Source of the DNA: Theocolax elegans
Taxonomy: Eukaryota; Arthropoda; Insecta; Hymenoptera; Cerocephalidae
Length of the DNA: 64,000 nt
Direction: 5' to 3'
Assembly: GCA_026168455.1 (NCBI GenBank)
Contig: CM047431.1
Coordinates: 10,885,703-10,949,702 of the forward strand
The position numbers and the translations under genes are program-made. This document shows positions 24,644 through 36,386 of this stretch, piece after piece; positions within the stretch are counted from its first letter, which is position 1; each line of letters begins with the position of its first letter. The notes under the pieces were generated by a model. That model searched no databases and had not been told where the DNA came from. It saw only the letters and a program-made list of their open reading frames with translations.

Positions 24644-26833
24644 TCGTGAGAGGCAAGGGGACTCACGTTAATCAAGCACCCCAAAGGCAACAGAACTTAC
24701 TACGTCCACGTCGTTGTTTCTGGGTAGCGCTAAAAGTAAGGTTAGTAAATTTACGACAATAGTTTCTAAGTGTTTATGAAATTTAACCTTCAATTAACTT
24801 TCTCATGTTCACAACGAAAAACTGTAAAATATCATTTCTGGTATTACGTTTTCCGCTCTCTTTGAATCCGGTGTCAGAAATAAGGCTGTCCATAAAAAAT
24901 TTACTTTGACCTTTGAATGACTTTAAAAATTAACTCCAAGGTCGAGATACTCAAGGTTGTTAATCCCAAAATCTACTCTGACATTTATTCGCCCACAAAT
25001 CCGAAAAAGTTCAAAGAAAATAGCTTGTTTACGATTTTTCAACATTTAACCTTCATTTTACCTTTTGAAGGTCATTCTAACAAATTGAAAACCATCGCTT
25101 TGGACGTAAAATTTTTCGCTCTTTCTGAATCCGGTGTCAAAAATAGGGGTTCCCATTTAAAAAAATCTCTTTGACCTTCAAATAACCTTGAAGGTCAAGC
25201 TTAAGGTCAAATTGAAGGTCACCATCAGATGCATCGTTTGATTTCCTAAAGCTTTTAAATTGAAAGTTTTTTTCCTAGCACCCTTATTTTCCGAGATATT
25301 CAGGTGTGTCCATACTTTTGGGACACCCTGTATATATATATCTGTATATATTTTAAATAATTATTCCTCCTTATTTATGTGGAAAAATCTATAGATACTC
25401 CTTAATCCTTTTTTATACAACAAATAAATCCTCGGTAGATATGATCAGAAGATACAGAAATACTCTTTGCGATCGATAGAATCAGAATATATAGAAAACA
25501 CTACTATCTGGAAGATCGATAGGATCAGAATGGCGATGATCCGTTTTTCCGAGTCACGCCAAAACCTCTTCCCCGATTTCCTATCACCCTCAATCTCCTA
25601 ATATCCCTATCTATTCTCTCTCTCGTTACCTGCGAGGGATACGGCAATATTATAATTCTCCAACCCTTCCGTATCCGTCACAGGTGTAATAAAACTACCC
25701 GTATTTATCCTACTATAAATAAAAATGACAACTAATTTGCATAAGTTATCATTGTCCCAACTAGTATTTCGACTTTCCGTATTTAAGGTAATTACAGTCA
25801 TATAACGTAATATGCTGTTATATTTACCCATACGGAAGTCTTATCTCTAATAATATCATCTATTGATTGGTTCATTAGATCACTAAATTATTCTTTAGTT
25901 AACAGCGCTAAATTCAAATATATATTTATCTCCGTACTCTTATACACATGTTCCCCCACTATCCGCGTTCCGAATTCCCTAGACAATATGCGTGCGATCC
26001 CCGTATCGATACGAGCGCGGACCGCGTGTTCAGTGTGCGCGCGCTTGAATCTAGATCGATTCAAGATGGCGACAACTGAGCGCGGGCCGGCACGTAAACA
26101 ACGTGCCTCGCAAACGTTTCCCCGGGTGTGCGCGATCCCCACCGTCGGGAATAGTACCCGGGTACTACCGCGGAGTTGTGCGCATCCGGAGGTGCGCGCA
26201 CGCACCTGACAAGGCTCCTCAGGCGACGCAGCAAACGGCGAAACATCTACAACACCGATGTCAACAACCGCTCCCGGAGAGGATTCATAAGTATATTGTA
26301 TATACTCGTAAGTGTTTTTAATGCCTATAAATGTTTATAATAATTAATTATATTTTTTATCAATTCAACATATACTTCCCTTCCAACAACTCTCTCTCTC
26401 TCCTTAACACATAACCCTCCTTACCTTGTTTATTATTAATAAACAATATCTATTTATACTTATGTAATTCATTATATCTAAATTATTATTACTAATTCCA
26501 CCTATTCCTTATCCCTATTTAATACTTACTTTTTGTAATATTCAACCTATATTATCTTCTTTTTCCTTTCTCAAATTAATAATCAACACACCCATCCGTT
26601 GTCATTTTCCTCACATCTCCCTACTTATATTATTATTAATATTTATAAACTCCCTATATAATTTTCCCATAATACCTGTCCTTACCATTAATTATATTAT
26701 TTAATAAATATCCATATTAATATATTTCTCTTTTTCAGATGCAGCGTGCCAAGGAGTACCTGTCACCGAGGGAACCCCGGACACGCTGATCCAGAGACAA
26801 CCTAATAGACCTTCGCATCAATCCAATAGGACA

Positions 26834-27257
26834 ACTATGGCACGTAAAGTTCGACCAACAACCTCTTCACGGTAAACATTGGATAATGCAAATAATGTAA
26901 ATTACTCAAAACACATGTTTATCTTTAAAGTCACATAATTCGGTCTTTGTTTTTTAAATTGCTCGTTGAAAAGCGTACTTTACGTCAGTACATTTTAATT
27001 TTTGAAAAAAAATTGGTGGATCCAGGTATACGTCCATCTATGAAGTTTTTTAAAAAAACAAAGTTGCTCCACCTGATGGAAATATAGAAATTGGCATTAA
27101 CTTGAACGTATTTAGTATGCCATATATCTTAAAGTAGACAAAATTATATACAAAATCGAAATAAATTCATAATACGATCAAATTTTCCGGAGTTTCGAAA
27201 AATTATGTGACGATAATTTTGTTCCGTAGCAAATATTCCTAACACATTTTTTTATTC
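26834..27257. other. Unassigned spacer between LTR-B and LTR-A, U3
   Basis: AT-rich and non-coding as far as I can see. It lies between the LTR-B and LTR-A termini and may be part of the original insertion site. Confidence 0.35.
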
Positions 27258-29292
27258 TGTAACAGATTGACTGCCGCGCGGATGTTTATTTTATTATCGC
27301 GGCTGCTCAGCGGTACGTCCGCAGTGTCCGCCCTATCAAATCTGTTGCGTGTTAGTGTTAGTAAAAATCATATCTGAAATTAACCGCGAAATAGGGATAT
27401 CGCGTCGAGCACTTGTCAATTAAAAATATACGGGCTCTTAGGATCACCAAAGCAATCGTACGTGGGTTAAAATTCAATTACTCGATTACCGGATTGAATT
27501 TGTATTGATAAAATGAATTTATTGAAATAAATATAAATACAAACAACAGACAAAAAATCTATTCGTCGCCGAGGTCTACGCTTTAAATTACAAGTCGGTA
27601 AACGACGGACTTGTAGAGAGAGAGAGGAAAATATCGCGAACTAAAATAATATGCGCAGTCAACGGCACTAGTATAGCGCATTAAATAAACCATTTATTGT
27701 TTATTGAACAAAACGCGATCGCGTGAAGTGGTACCACTTACTTATGTTCTTTACTGGAATAGAATAACGATCAGCTGGGCGGCCGCTTTCTCTCTTTCTC
27801 TCTCTCTCTCTCTCTCCCACAGAGTATTGCACTCGCTACGTTATTACAGCAAAACTCTGTCGTTTAAACTCCGTAAGAACCTAGTAGAAACACTTATTTT
27901 CCCGTATTTTGATTTCGCGTGTGCGGTTTATCACGATGTGGATCAGACTAGGAATCTTAAACTCCAAAGATTGTTGAATGCGTGTGTGAGATTTGTATGG
28001 GGTAATATAGCGAGACGCGATCATGTTACTCCATATAGATTAGGCTTAAAATGGCTTTCGGTCAAGTCCAGACGTTCCTTTCTTATCGGTTCCTTAGCCT
28101 ATAGCATCATCTCTCATAATTCACCAACCTACATAGCAAATTACTTCATTAAACTTGACACCCCCGACCATAACCCTCGCTCTTCCTCTCGTCATCCACC
28201 TAAACCCCTCACATATCTCCCACCACGCACTGAATCATTAAACAAATCATTCATCATAACATCCACCCGTATCATCAATCAGCTACCTTTCATCACCTTT
28301 AATTCCATGTTCATTGATCAATTCAAAGTCATTCTCTTCAATCATCTGTTTGGGCTCGACAAGAATGCCTGGTATACACGGATCGAAACCGAGGGCATCA
28401 CACCTCGGTCCATACCGAATCTCGAGGAGGCCCTGTAGACTTTGTATTATTTGTAAATCTGTCTACCTTTGCGTTTTTATTTATTTATTTATTTTTATTT
28501 TTATTAATCTAGTTGATGGTATCTTTGCGAGCGATTCGAGCGATTTATTATTGTATTATACTATTACTTTGTACCTGCTGACAAATTGCGTTTTTATTTA
28601 TTTATTTATATTGTTAAGTTTGTCAAATCAACTGTTTTTTGTTTTATTTTTATCGTACATTATATACTCAATTTTATTGTACTGTACACATTTACACTTG
28701 TAATTCTATTTCGTTGAAAGCTTGTATTTTATCTTATTTTGTTATGTAGTTTTAAGATTTTATTTATTTATCTATCTTCTATTTTTTTTGTAACAATTAA
28801 AGCTTTGTATCAACCATTAGTGCCTATGGGGTTTCTACCCTAAATGGCCAAATAAAGACCAAATCAAATCAAATCAAATCTCACTCGCTCCTACTGCGGT
28901 ATAGGACGAATGGTCCGTTCGCCTGTGTACCAAGGTTGCGTGGCTATAGGTCGATTTCCGATGGTGCAACACATGGCAAATTCAAGGTAGGCCTTCAGTC
29001 AAAATGTACCCACGAGCACTACGACAAAACAAGCACGGCGAAGCTAAAACACGGGACGCGGTAGAACAACACCTGTCGCGTGTCAAGGCAGCTATTTCTC
29101 TCAAGTGCGCGCGAATCTCCCCTTCACATACGCATTCAGGTGCGCGCGTGAAGCCGATCTCGCCCGTGTAGCCACAACGAACCGAGCCGAGTCGAATCTT
29201 GACGGCCCGAGCTGATGAGAACACTACGATACTGTTCACTTGTATCGCTCGAATTCGTCAAATGGTAAGGTAAACAATACCTAACCGTTACA
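27258..29292 (-). mobile_element. LTR-A: 3' LTR of gypsy element A/B, with nested non-LTR copy
   Basis: Minus-strand LTR from TGTAACGG (29292) to CTGTTACA (27258). Removing the 1044-bp insert and its 8-bp duplication leaves about 983 bp, close to the 988 bp of the 5' LTR at 37576-38563. The two LTRs share the terminal TGTAA.GG and an inner agtggtaccacttac-like block but are clearly diverged. A polypurine tract adjoins it at 29293. No matching target duplication is seen at the outer ends. Confidence 0.85.
27838..28881 (+). pseudogene. 5'-truncated non-LTR retrotransposon (RT C-terminus), U3
   Basis: The open frame runs to a stop at 28436-28438. It is homologous to the end of the ORF at 42558-43442 (PYFDFACAVYHDV versus PYFDYACLVYCDI; KLQRLLNACVRF). 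The 3' UTR ends in AATAAAGACC and (AAATC)n. The TSD CACTCGCT is at 27830-27837 and 28882-28889. The frame upstream of 27838 belongs to the LTR, not to this element. Confidence 0.85.
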
Positions 29293-29308
29293 CTCCCTTC
29301 CAGATTCC
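29293..29308 (-). other. Polypurine tract of gypsy A/B
   Basis: On the minus strand ggaatctggaagggag lies directly before the LTR start TGTAACGG. This is the plus-strand primer position expected for an LTR retrotransposon. Confidence 0.75.
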
Positions 29309-29589
29309 ACATACCCGTGATGCGGTTTCTGCATTTCTTACGAATGTGGGATGGGTAATGGCTACACAGGTACAAAAAAAACTGGCCAAAAATCCGAACA
29401 CTAACTGCGGTTCTAGCGTGGTCCGTTTCTACCTCGTTTGGCTAGCCCGCGGTGGCTATTGGTCGGAATTACCACGTTTCTACGTGGCCTACCTCTACTT
29501 CGTTTAACGGGGGGCACGGCATTCGCGTTATCTCGTACCTCGCGTGGAACGGCGCTCGCTTGCGTCTTGCCGCGTAGGATGTCTTCGCA
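29309..29589 (-). other. Gypsy B 3' interior, non-coding or decayed
   Basis: Lies between the integrase C-terminus and the polypurine tract. Short frames only, including a basic C-terminal tail of pol; no domain recognised. Confidence 0.4.
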
Positions 29590-30420
29590 TTTCTCCTCAT
29601 ATCTTAAGCCTTCTGGATCTTAAGAGTATTTGGATCGTAGCTGTGGACGATCAAATAAGGACCGACGTATTTTGGAGCTAACTTGGCCGAGACGCCTTGT
29701 GCATTGGATGAGAGGACTCGGTTCTTCTTCCATACCAAGTCCCCGACTTCAAAGGAAGCAGCTCGTCTCCCGGCATTATAGTAACCGGCTTGCCTATCCT
29801 GAGCTTTATTAAGAATAACCGCTGGTATTCCAAGCGTTGCTAAGTCAGCTCTTCTCGAACTCAGTGAGGGATGGCTCAGGCTGCCAGCCGTAATTTAGCA
29901 TAGGTCTGGTAACTTCTCGTACCAAATTTTGTGCCTTTTGGGGATATAACACGATACCATCGTTTTCATCGGTTTCAATCAACACGTTCGACGGGATTGG
30001 CCTGAGCGCGGTATAAAGGAATAGTTGTGTGAAATAGTTCTCGTTCCACGAGATAATCATCTACGAGCTTGTTCTTGAACTCAGTGCCGTTGTCAGATAA
30101 AAATACTGCCGGCGTGCCAAAATACATGACGACTCGTTCGTGAAACTCTTTCACGATCATCTTAGCGTTAGCTTTCCGGATCTACACTGCTTCAATCAAA
30201 CGCGTCAACAAGTCTGGGAAACCCAAAATATATTCAAATCCCTCTTCAAGTCTTCCCATCAAACCCATGGCAGGACGTTGCTCTACTTTGCATTGCTGGC
30301 ACACATGACATTTGCGTACATATTCACCAACTTCGGCATCGTAACGTGGCCAAAAATATAATTTCGCCACACGCGTAAATGTCTTTTCTCGAACTAAATG
30401 GCCAACTGCCGGATCATCAT
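29590..30420 (-). pseudogene. Gypsy B integrase, broken
   Basis: Three parts are readable. The N-terminal zinc-binding segment has HDDPAVGH followed by CHVCQQC (HHCC). The core has FLSDNGTEF (second Asp) and YRAQANPVER (Glu of DDE). The C-terminal part has YYNAGRRAASFEVGDLVWKK and KLAPKYVGPY. Frames change between them: core at about 29975-30160, C-terminus at about 29610-29840. Would insert the cDNA if intact. Not functional. Confidence 0.87.
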
Positions 30421-30689
30421 GGCATTCTCGGAGGATGGCCTGCCTTGATCTTCCATGGCGTCATCCAAATCGGTAGCCACTCTATACGAATACAGGTTTC
30501 CACCTTCGATCTTCCAATCGGAAAATTCTTTCGGCCGCTCACTTACGACTTTGGTCTACGAAAGGTACCAGAGATCCTTAGTAGTCTGGCTCCAAGAGAC
30601 AAAGGAGATGGCCTACTCGTCTTCCTCATACATAAGAGAATGTGCATCAGGAATGTTGTTAAGAGCTCCATTTCTGTGCTCAATAGTAA

Positions 30690-31000
30690 AATTATGAGAC
30701 TGGAGTTCTAACGCCCGCTGATCTGGCGAGCCGGCTCGTTGAATTGTATATATTGCATAACCAACAAAAACTACTATGGTCGGTGACCACTTTAAACTGG
30801 TAACCTTCGATGTATGGTCTAAACTTCTTAATCGCCTATACTACGGCCAGGAATTCCCGCTCTGTGACGCTGTAATTGGGTTCCGTGGATGAAAGTATTC
30901 TGCTAGTGAACTTCAGGACTTTCTCTTCTCTGCCGACAATCTATAGCAACACTGCACCGATATCAGTGTTACTAGCGTCTGTCTGGACCACATACTCACC
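30690..31000 (-). pseudogene. Gypsy B RNase H remnant
   Basis: The minus strand shows VLQTPDENGEY.VQTDASNTDIGAVL with several in-frame stops. It matches the copy A RNase H at 32739-32942, where the segment reads QTDPSDTGIGAVLIQ. Confidence 0.7.
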
Positions 31001-31199
31001 GTTCTCATCGGGAGTTTGCAGAACGGGCGTTGTCAGAGCTTTTAACCGCTAGAAGGTGCTCTTTCGTTCTTCCAGCCAAACTTAACTGTGGCCTTTCTTT
31101 GTCAGACGCGTTAGCGGCTCGGCTATGGTAGCATAGTCGTGCATGAAGCGAGAAACCGTCTCAGCTGCTTCAAATTTTTAGGAGCCGAATATTCTTCAA

Positions 31200-31640
31200 A
31201 AAGCTCCGTCTTAGCTGGGTCAGATGTACTCTCACATCTAAATATCTCACCTCATGTTGGCAAAAAACACACTTCTCCTGGTTAACAGATTAACCGGCTT
31301 CTGCCAAGCGAGTTAACACCTCGATCAACAGTTGTTTATGGTCTTCAAAAATCTCAGTGACAATAATGGTATCGTCGAGATATGCATAAGCAACCGGTTC
31401 GAGTTCTGGTCCAATCACCTGATCGATCATGCGCTGGAATGTCGTACCAGTATTTGTTAACCATACAGCATTTGAGTAAATTGGATCAAACCCAGTTCGA
31501 GTACCGTAAAAGCCGTTATCGGGCGCGACTTCACCTATAGAGTTATTTGGTGATACAGTTAACAAAAGATATGCATCAGATTTTGTCAAAGCGTTGACTT
31601 TCCTAAAATCAATGCAAAAATTGCCTAGCATTCACACCCA
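31200..31640 (-). pseudogene. Gypsy B reverse transcriptase, broken
   Basis: Contains FCIDFRKVNALTK and the catalytic AYLDDTIIVT box. The palm region between them is scrambled by indels (the AYHQIPL motif is lost). It parallels the copy A RT at 33127-33741. Confidence 0.85.
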
Positions 31641-31716
31641 TTTTCGCCATCACCACGAGGCTGGACCATCCGCTCGGACCAATTACGGTTGTCGATGCAC
31701 CTGGATCAAACAACGC

Positions 31717-32034
31717 TCAAATCCGAAATTCACTTACATCAACCTGACACCACGAGTGCGTCTCGTCTTCAGGACGGTAACTTCGTCGGCAATTACTCGA
31801 ACTCACTAACTTTAAGTCATCGCAGATCTCCGGATCCATTCCGACATCCTGGGATCTGTCAGAAACCAGTCCTTTCCTCGTCTGCTTAACTGCAGCTGGA
31901 CTATGTTGGTCGTCGAGAGTCATAACTTTATCCTCCTTAGGGACACCCTGTACTTTGGGGTATGCGACTGTATTCTCTAACCACATCGCTGCGCGTATTT
32001 TACGCAGATAGGGCACGTCCATACTGCTTTCCAT
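31717..32034 (-). pseudogene. Gypsy B gag C-terminal/linker remnant
   Basis: Shows PKVQGVPKEDKV and YRPEDETHSW, which parallel PEVEGVPGEAVL and YSPEDETR in copy A (34319-34564). It follows the copy B leader directly, so most of gag, including the capsid core and zinc knuckle, is deleted. Confidence 0.7.
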
Positions 32035-32049
32035 TTTTATATATAGAGC

Positions 32050-32460
32050 CGTCTGTACACATCTCTAACGAATCCAGTGATCAATTTGCGTAGTCATCGA
32101 TGCCGCCATTTTGATCTTAACAAAACTAGCACTACGCTTATTTACAAAAAGTTAAGTCGCTTTTCGCTTTACCTGTGCAAGGTATGCTTTTCTTCAAATT
32201 ATTAGGTGGCTTTAAATAATAAAATTATTGGGCCACTAAGTTGAAGAATGAATTCTTTTCCCTTTTTGATTACAAAAAAAAATAAAGCACACCTATTTAA
32301 AATTTGCTGTCCTGTCTAATATAAAAAATTTTAGTTAGAGAATTTTATTTTTGACAATAAATTTTACAATTAAAACGAGAGGAAAAATTGACTTTGTTAA
32401 GCGCCGAAAAATTTAATTTATTATAAAACAATTAAACATACAATATTAAACGAAAAAAGA
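32050..32460 (-). other. Gypsy B 5' leader
   Basis: AT-rich non-coding DNA homologous by eye to the copy A leader at about 36420-36780. Both contain acctgtgcaagg-like and ttgggccact.gttgaaga blocks. This identifies a second element's 5' end inside the first. Confidence 0.65.
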
Positions 32461-32942
32461 AATTTTACGAATTGTCTTGATCCTCCATCACGTCGTCTAA
32501 CTCGTTATCGACGCGATACGAATACAAATTATTTCCTATTATCTTCCATTCCGGAAAATCTCTAGTTTAGAGCTCCTTTCCTATACTCAATTGTAAAATT
32601 ATGAGACTAGAGTTCTAATGCCCACCTGGCGAGCCGACTCGTTGGATTGTGTATATTGCACAGCCAACGAAGACTACTGTGATCGGTTATAACATTAAAC
32701 TGGTAACCCTCAATATATTGTCGAAATTTCCTAATTACTCATATTACGGCGAGACATTCCCGTTCTGAGACGCTATAGTTGCGTTCTGCTGGCGAGAGTA
32801 CTCTACTGGCAAACTCCAGGACTCTCTCTACTCTATCAACGATCTGTATTAGCACTGCGCCGATACCGGTGTCACTAGGATCTGTCTGAATGGTATAATC
32901 GCCATTCTCGTCGGGAGTCTGCAGAACGGGTGCAGTCATCAA
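32461..32942 (-). pseudogene. Gypsy A RNase H and downstream fragment
   Basis: Residues QTDPSDTGIGAVLIQ and SPAERNYSVSERECLAVI identify the RNase H domain of pol. The frame breaks soon after. Homology to copy B (30435-30990) continues to about 32465 and then ends abruptly at the copy B leader. Confidence 0.8.
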
Positions 32943-33126
32943 CAGCGCTTTGAGTTGCTGAAATGCACTTTCTTGCTCTTGTAGCCATTCGTACTTTTTG
33001 GTCTTTCTTTGTAAGACGAGTCAACGGCTCCGCTATCGTAGCATAGTCGGGTATAAATCGTCTGCACCAAGATGCTATCCCGAGGAATCGTCTCGGCTGC
33101 TTGAGATTTCGGGGAGCCGGATATTC

Positions 33127-33741
33127 CTAAATCGGCTCCGTCTTAGCTGAGTCAGGTCTTATCCCGTCACGATTGACCCGTACACCCAAGTATCTTACTA
33201 AGAGTTGACAGAAAACATATTTTTCTCGGTTTACCGATAAACCGGCTTCAGTCAAACGAGTCAACACCTCCTTTAGCAACAATTTGTGCTCTTCGAAGGT
33301 CTCCGTCACGACAATGATATCGTCGAGATAAGAGTAAGTATTCAGTTCGAGAGTAGGTTTAATCACCTGGTCTATCATGCGTTGGAACGTTGCACCGGCA
33401 TTTGCCAATCCAAAGGGCATACGAGTAAACTGGAACAAACCCATTCGAGGTACCGTAAATGCTGTAATCGGGCGCGATTTCATTTGCAGAGGTATTTGGT
33501 GATATGCGCAGTTCATATCTATCGTAGATATATATCGGGCTCTCTTAAGTTTGCGTAAAATATCTTGCATAAACGGCAAAGGATACGCATCAGGTTTGGT
33601 CAAGGCGTTGACCTTCCAGAAATCAATGCAAAAACGTCTTGCATTTTCGCCCTTCTTAGCCATCACCGCTGGACTGGACCATCCGCTACTAGACGGTTCT
33701 ATAACACTTGTCTCGAGCATCTCTCCAACTTGTCGATGCAT
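33127..33741 (-). pseudogene. Gypsy A reverse transcriptase
   Basis: 204-codon open segment with most of the RT palm: FCIDFWKVNALTK, TIDMNCAYHQIPL, MPFGLANAGATFQRMID, and the catalytic YLDDIIVVT. This is the best-preserved pol segment of the element. Frameshifts on both sides separate it from protease and RNase H. Confidence 0.92.
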
Positions 33742-33949
33742 ATACTCTCGAATCTTATCCGAGACGGGATAATACCTTTGTTTGATCGGCCGCGCTGAGC
33801 CGACGTCGATAACATGCTCAACATCGTATGATCAGCCGATCTTTGGCAAAGTACTGGAGAGCACTTGATCCAGAAGTTCACGCAGTTGTTTCCGCCCATC
33901 TTCTGTCGCGTCGGCCACACCCGCTGACGACAACGAAGCGTGACCACCC

Positions 33950-34319
33950 TCAACACTTGCCACTTCCAGCTGTAAGAAAAGGATGACCCTTTGAAGTATA
34001 AACAGTCGGAATCTGGGTCTAGAACTGCTCGCAATGCTCGAATGAAATTCACTCCTAAATAGCATTCCTTGTCTAAATTCGGCATAATTGCGACCCGTAT
34101 TCCTCGCGTGTTTTTACCAATGGTAAAAGGTAGCATAACGTGTCCACACAACTGGTGTGTGCTACCATCCGCAAGCTTAGCACTACCCACTTGCTTATCG
34201 AGAATGGATCTGCCAAGAGCGGTTGCCAACTGCAAACCGTTCAAACCCATTACCGTTGTTGATGTACCTGGATCAAACAACGCTCGCTGGATCAAACACC
34301 GATATCGATTTGACACCAT
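33950..34319 (-). pseudogene. Gypsy A aspartic protease region
   Basis: Contains ALFDPGTSTTVMG, where a retroviral-type protease has its D-[ST]-G active site; here the residue after Asp is Pro. A flap- and core-like stretch follows, then YLGVNFIRAL. The RT frame is not continuous with it. Would process Gag-Pol. Confidence 0.7.
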
Positions 34320-36386
34320 CAGCGCGTCTCATCTTCTGGACTATAAACTCGCTGGCTCGGTTCCGGAGTAATTTTTAAAATCTTACTCGTGACCGGATCC
34401 GTCTTAACCTCTTTGGGGTCATTTATCGTCAGACCTTCTTGACGCCTCTCTGCAGCTTGACTGCCTCGAGTTTTGAGGATTAAAACCGCTTCTCCGGGGA
34501 CTCCCTCAACCTCGGGACCAGCGACTATCCCCTCTAGCCGCTTCCCCGTGCGTTTTTTGCGCAATCAGGACACGTCCTAATCGTATAGCCCGATTTGCCA
34601 CAAGTATTGCAGGCTATAGGCTTGGGGACAACGTCTTTCCGCGTATCCTTATCTCCGGCATTAAACTTCTCGTCGTTTCTTGATGTATGACCATTCGATG
34701 ACTGTCGATCAGGACTCTTACGACTACCCTTCCTCTATCCCCACTTGAAACGAGAAGACGATCTGTGGGTCTTCTTGCTTTGAGAGACATCATTGTTGCC
34801 TCTCACCCCAGCTGTATGGCAACTCGTTTTCACGGATTTTAACGTCTCCTCAAGAATCTTAGTGAACCGTTCCAAAAGATCCGGTTGGGTCGGTTCACTC
34901 GTTTCCTTGGCTACGCTTGCTACCTTGGGTTTAGCGTTCGGCCTCTTCTTATTCCTCGACTTATATGCTAATTCAGGCAACATCAAGTCTTCTTCTGCGG
35001 GAGGCGGCCGATATAGCTTTTCTCGCTCGAGTGTTTGCTCGGCGTCCAACGCCAATTGTAAGAAACTCTCGATCGACCGAACTTCAACTCTCTTAAATAG
35101 CCGTTGACGCTGAGGTAGCATATTGCGGTACAGATGATCTAACTGGCTCCGCTCATCGGGAATAGGCTAGAGCTTACGCATTATCGCAATCGAGCAGGTA
35201 ATATAATCTCTTACCGGCTCATCTTCGCCTTGCGTGCGGGCGTTAGACTCCTCGATGAACCGTTGTTGATAACTCTAGCCCATCCCGTACCATATCTTGG
35301 CATATGTTACAAAATCTTGCCATGAGTGCCATCTATCCTTCACGTTCCGATACCACGTAGCTGCATTATCGGTGAGAAGCTCTGACAAGGACGGTAACAC
35401 TTCGTCCTCGCTGAGGTTGGCGAGTATTCTACAATCCTCTACTCTTGCAAGAAATGCTTCGATATACTCTAGCTTTTGTCTCCAAAGAATCGAACTCCCC
35501 ATTTACGAACAATTGCGCCGACATCGCGCACTATCCCGGCCGATCTAGTTGTAGATTGGCCGGTTACGTTTGAATCCATCCGACTAGGGTAGGGAGAGCT
35601 AGAATATGGAGGCTGACCTTGTCTCCATATCTCACCCCTCCCCAAAGCTCCTCTAGCAGGTGCTTGAGGCGCTTGAGAAACATTGCACTCAGCCTGCACT
35701 GGTCGTGGTCTTTCGTCCGTATCGTCCAGTGTATGACACGTATACGTATAATAGAATCGGACATGTTGGTTCGGCTCTCGATTTCTGTTGGCGGTCGATC
35801 TCTGTGTACTAACGCGGGCGTAGAAGTCTATTTTCAAAGCACACACTTGAGCCTCCAAATCTTTCATCTGTGCTGACATGATGGCCTGTTGCTTCAACTG
35901 CTCTGTCAACATCGCAGCAAATGTTGCTGGTATCTCAAACTGTGCGCCGCCTGTAGACATTAGTGCGATTCACTCTTCTCTATTAGCTTCTTGGCTGGAG
36001 ACTTCGGATTGTTGATCCTCTGCATGCTGATATACCTCAGTATTTGTATCTGTCTCTTGTCCTTTTATATTTGGAACGTCCAGTGCAAGAGTCTGTTGCA
36101 AAACTTCTACAACAGCTGGATCAGCATCCGGATCAGGTATTGACGGATTCTGGGCAAACATAGCCTCGAACCAATCCGACCTCCGCCTATTTTGCCTTTC
36201 ACGATCCACAAACAGATTCGTTTCTTCAGCAAAATCCTGAGCCGTATAATTTGCCATTAACCACCGTTGGAGACGCTCGGCTCTCTTACAATTTGGGCCG
36301 TCAACTCGCATCTCCAATGACTCGAGGTGAGCCCTTATCTGTTCACCGGATTGAGTATCGATCCAGTTATCGATCTGGTCAGTCAT
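34320..36386 (-). pseudogene. Gypsy A gag, fragmented
   Basis: Open segments are 35970-36386 (N-terminus from ATG at 36386; no homology I recognise), 35469-35960, 35275-35502 (capsid-like, with NAATWYRNVKDRW), 34735-35121 (YRPPPAEEDLMLPELAY) and 34319-34564. Near 34563-34614 the minus strand encodes a zinc knuckle, CNTCGKSGYTIRTC, in which the usual His is Tyr. At least four frame breaks. Gag would form the particle and bind RNA. Confidence 0.8.

Larger units (their letters stand above)
21935..25330 (+). mobile_element. Mariner-like (ITm) transposon, best copy, U3
   Basis: 3396 bp, TA-flanked, ends cagggtgtccc / gggacaccctg. TIRs are about 498 bp (21935-22432 and 24832-25330). Further in, both sides share inverted versions of a cgtgagaggcaagg segment and of the 30-bp caccagcctgtcttg unit. 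The transposase lies between. The element is about 2.5 times the length of a typical mariner because of the long TIRs and internal repeats. Confidence 0.92.
21452..26833 (-). mobile_element. Solo LTR of gypsy family B with nested mariner, U3
   Basis: 5382 bp, or about 1.98 kb once the 3396-bp mariner and its duplicated TA are removed. This agrees with about 2.0 kb for the LTR at 57241-61277 after its two inserts are removed. Minus-strand ends are tgtcctattgg and ccagcatcaca. No PBS or polypurine tract adjoins it. The GC-rich stretch near 25975-26290 holds several overlapping open frames that I regard as non-coding LTR sequence. Confidence 0.82.
19509..29308 (+). repeat. U3: forward copy of the 9.7-kb unit, probably the native one
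   Basis: U3 has the same content as U1. It is the only copy that continues past the LTR-A polypurine tract (29293-29308) into a gypsy interior and on to a matching 5' LTR at 37576-38563, so it is the best candidate for the ancestral locus. Its element ORFs are also the least damaged of the copies. Confidence 0.8.

Noticed and set aside
27704..28438. 244-codon ORF taken as one protein
   Set aside because: The first ~45 codons come from LTR-A, including a (TC)n run; the retrotransposon part starts after the TSD at 27838.
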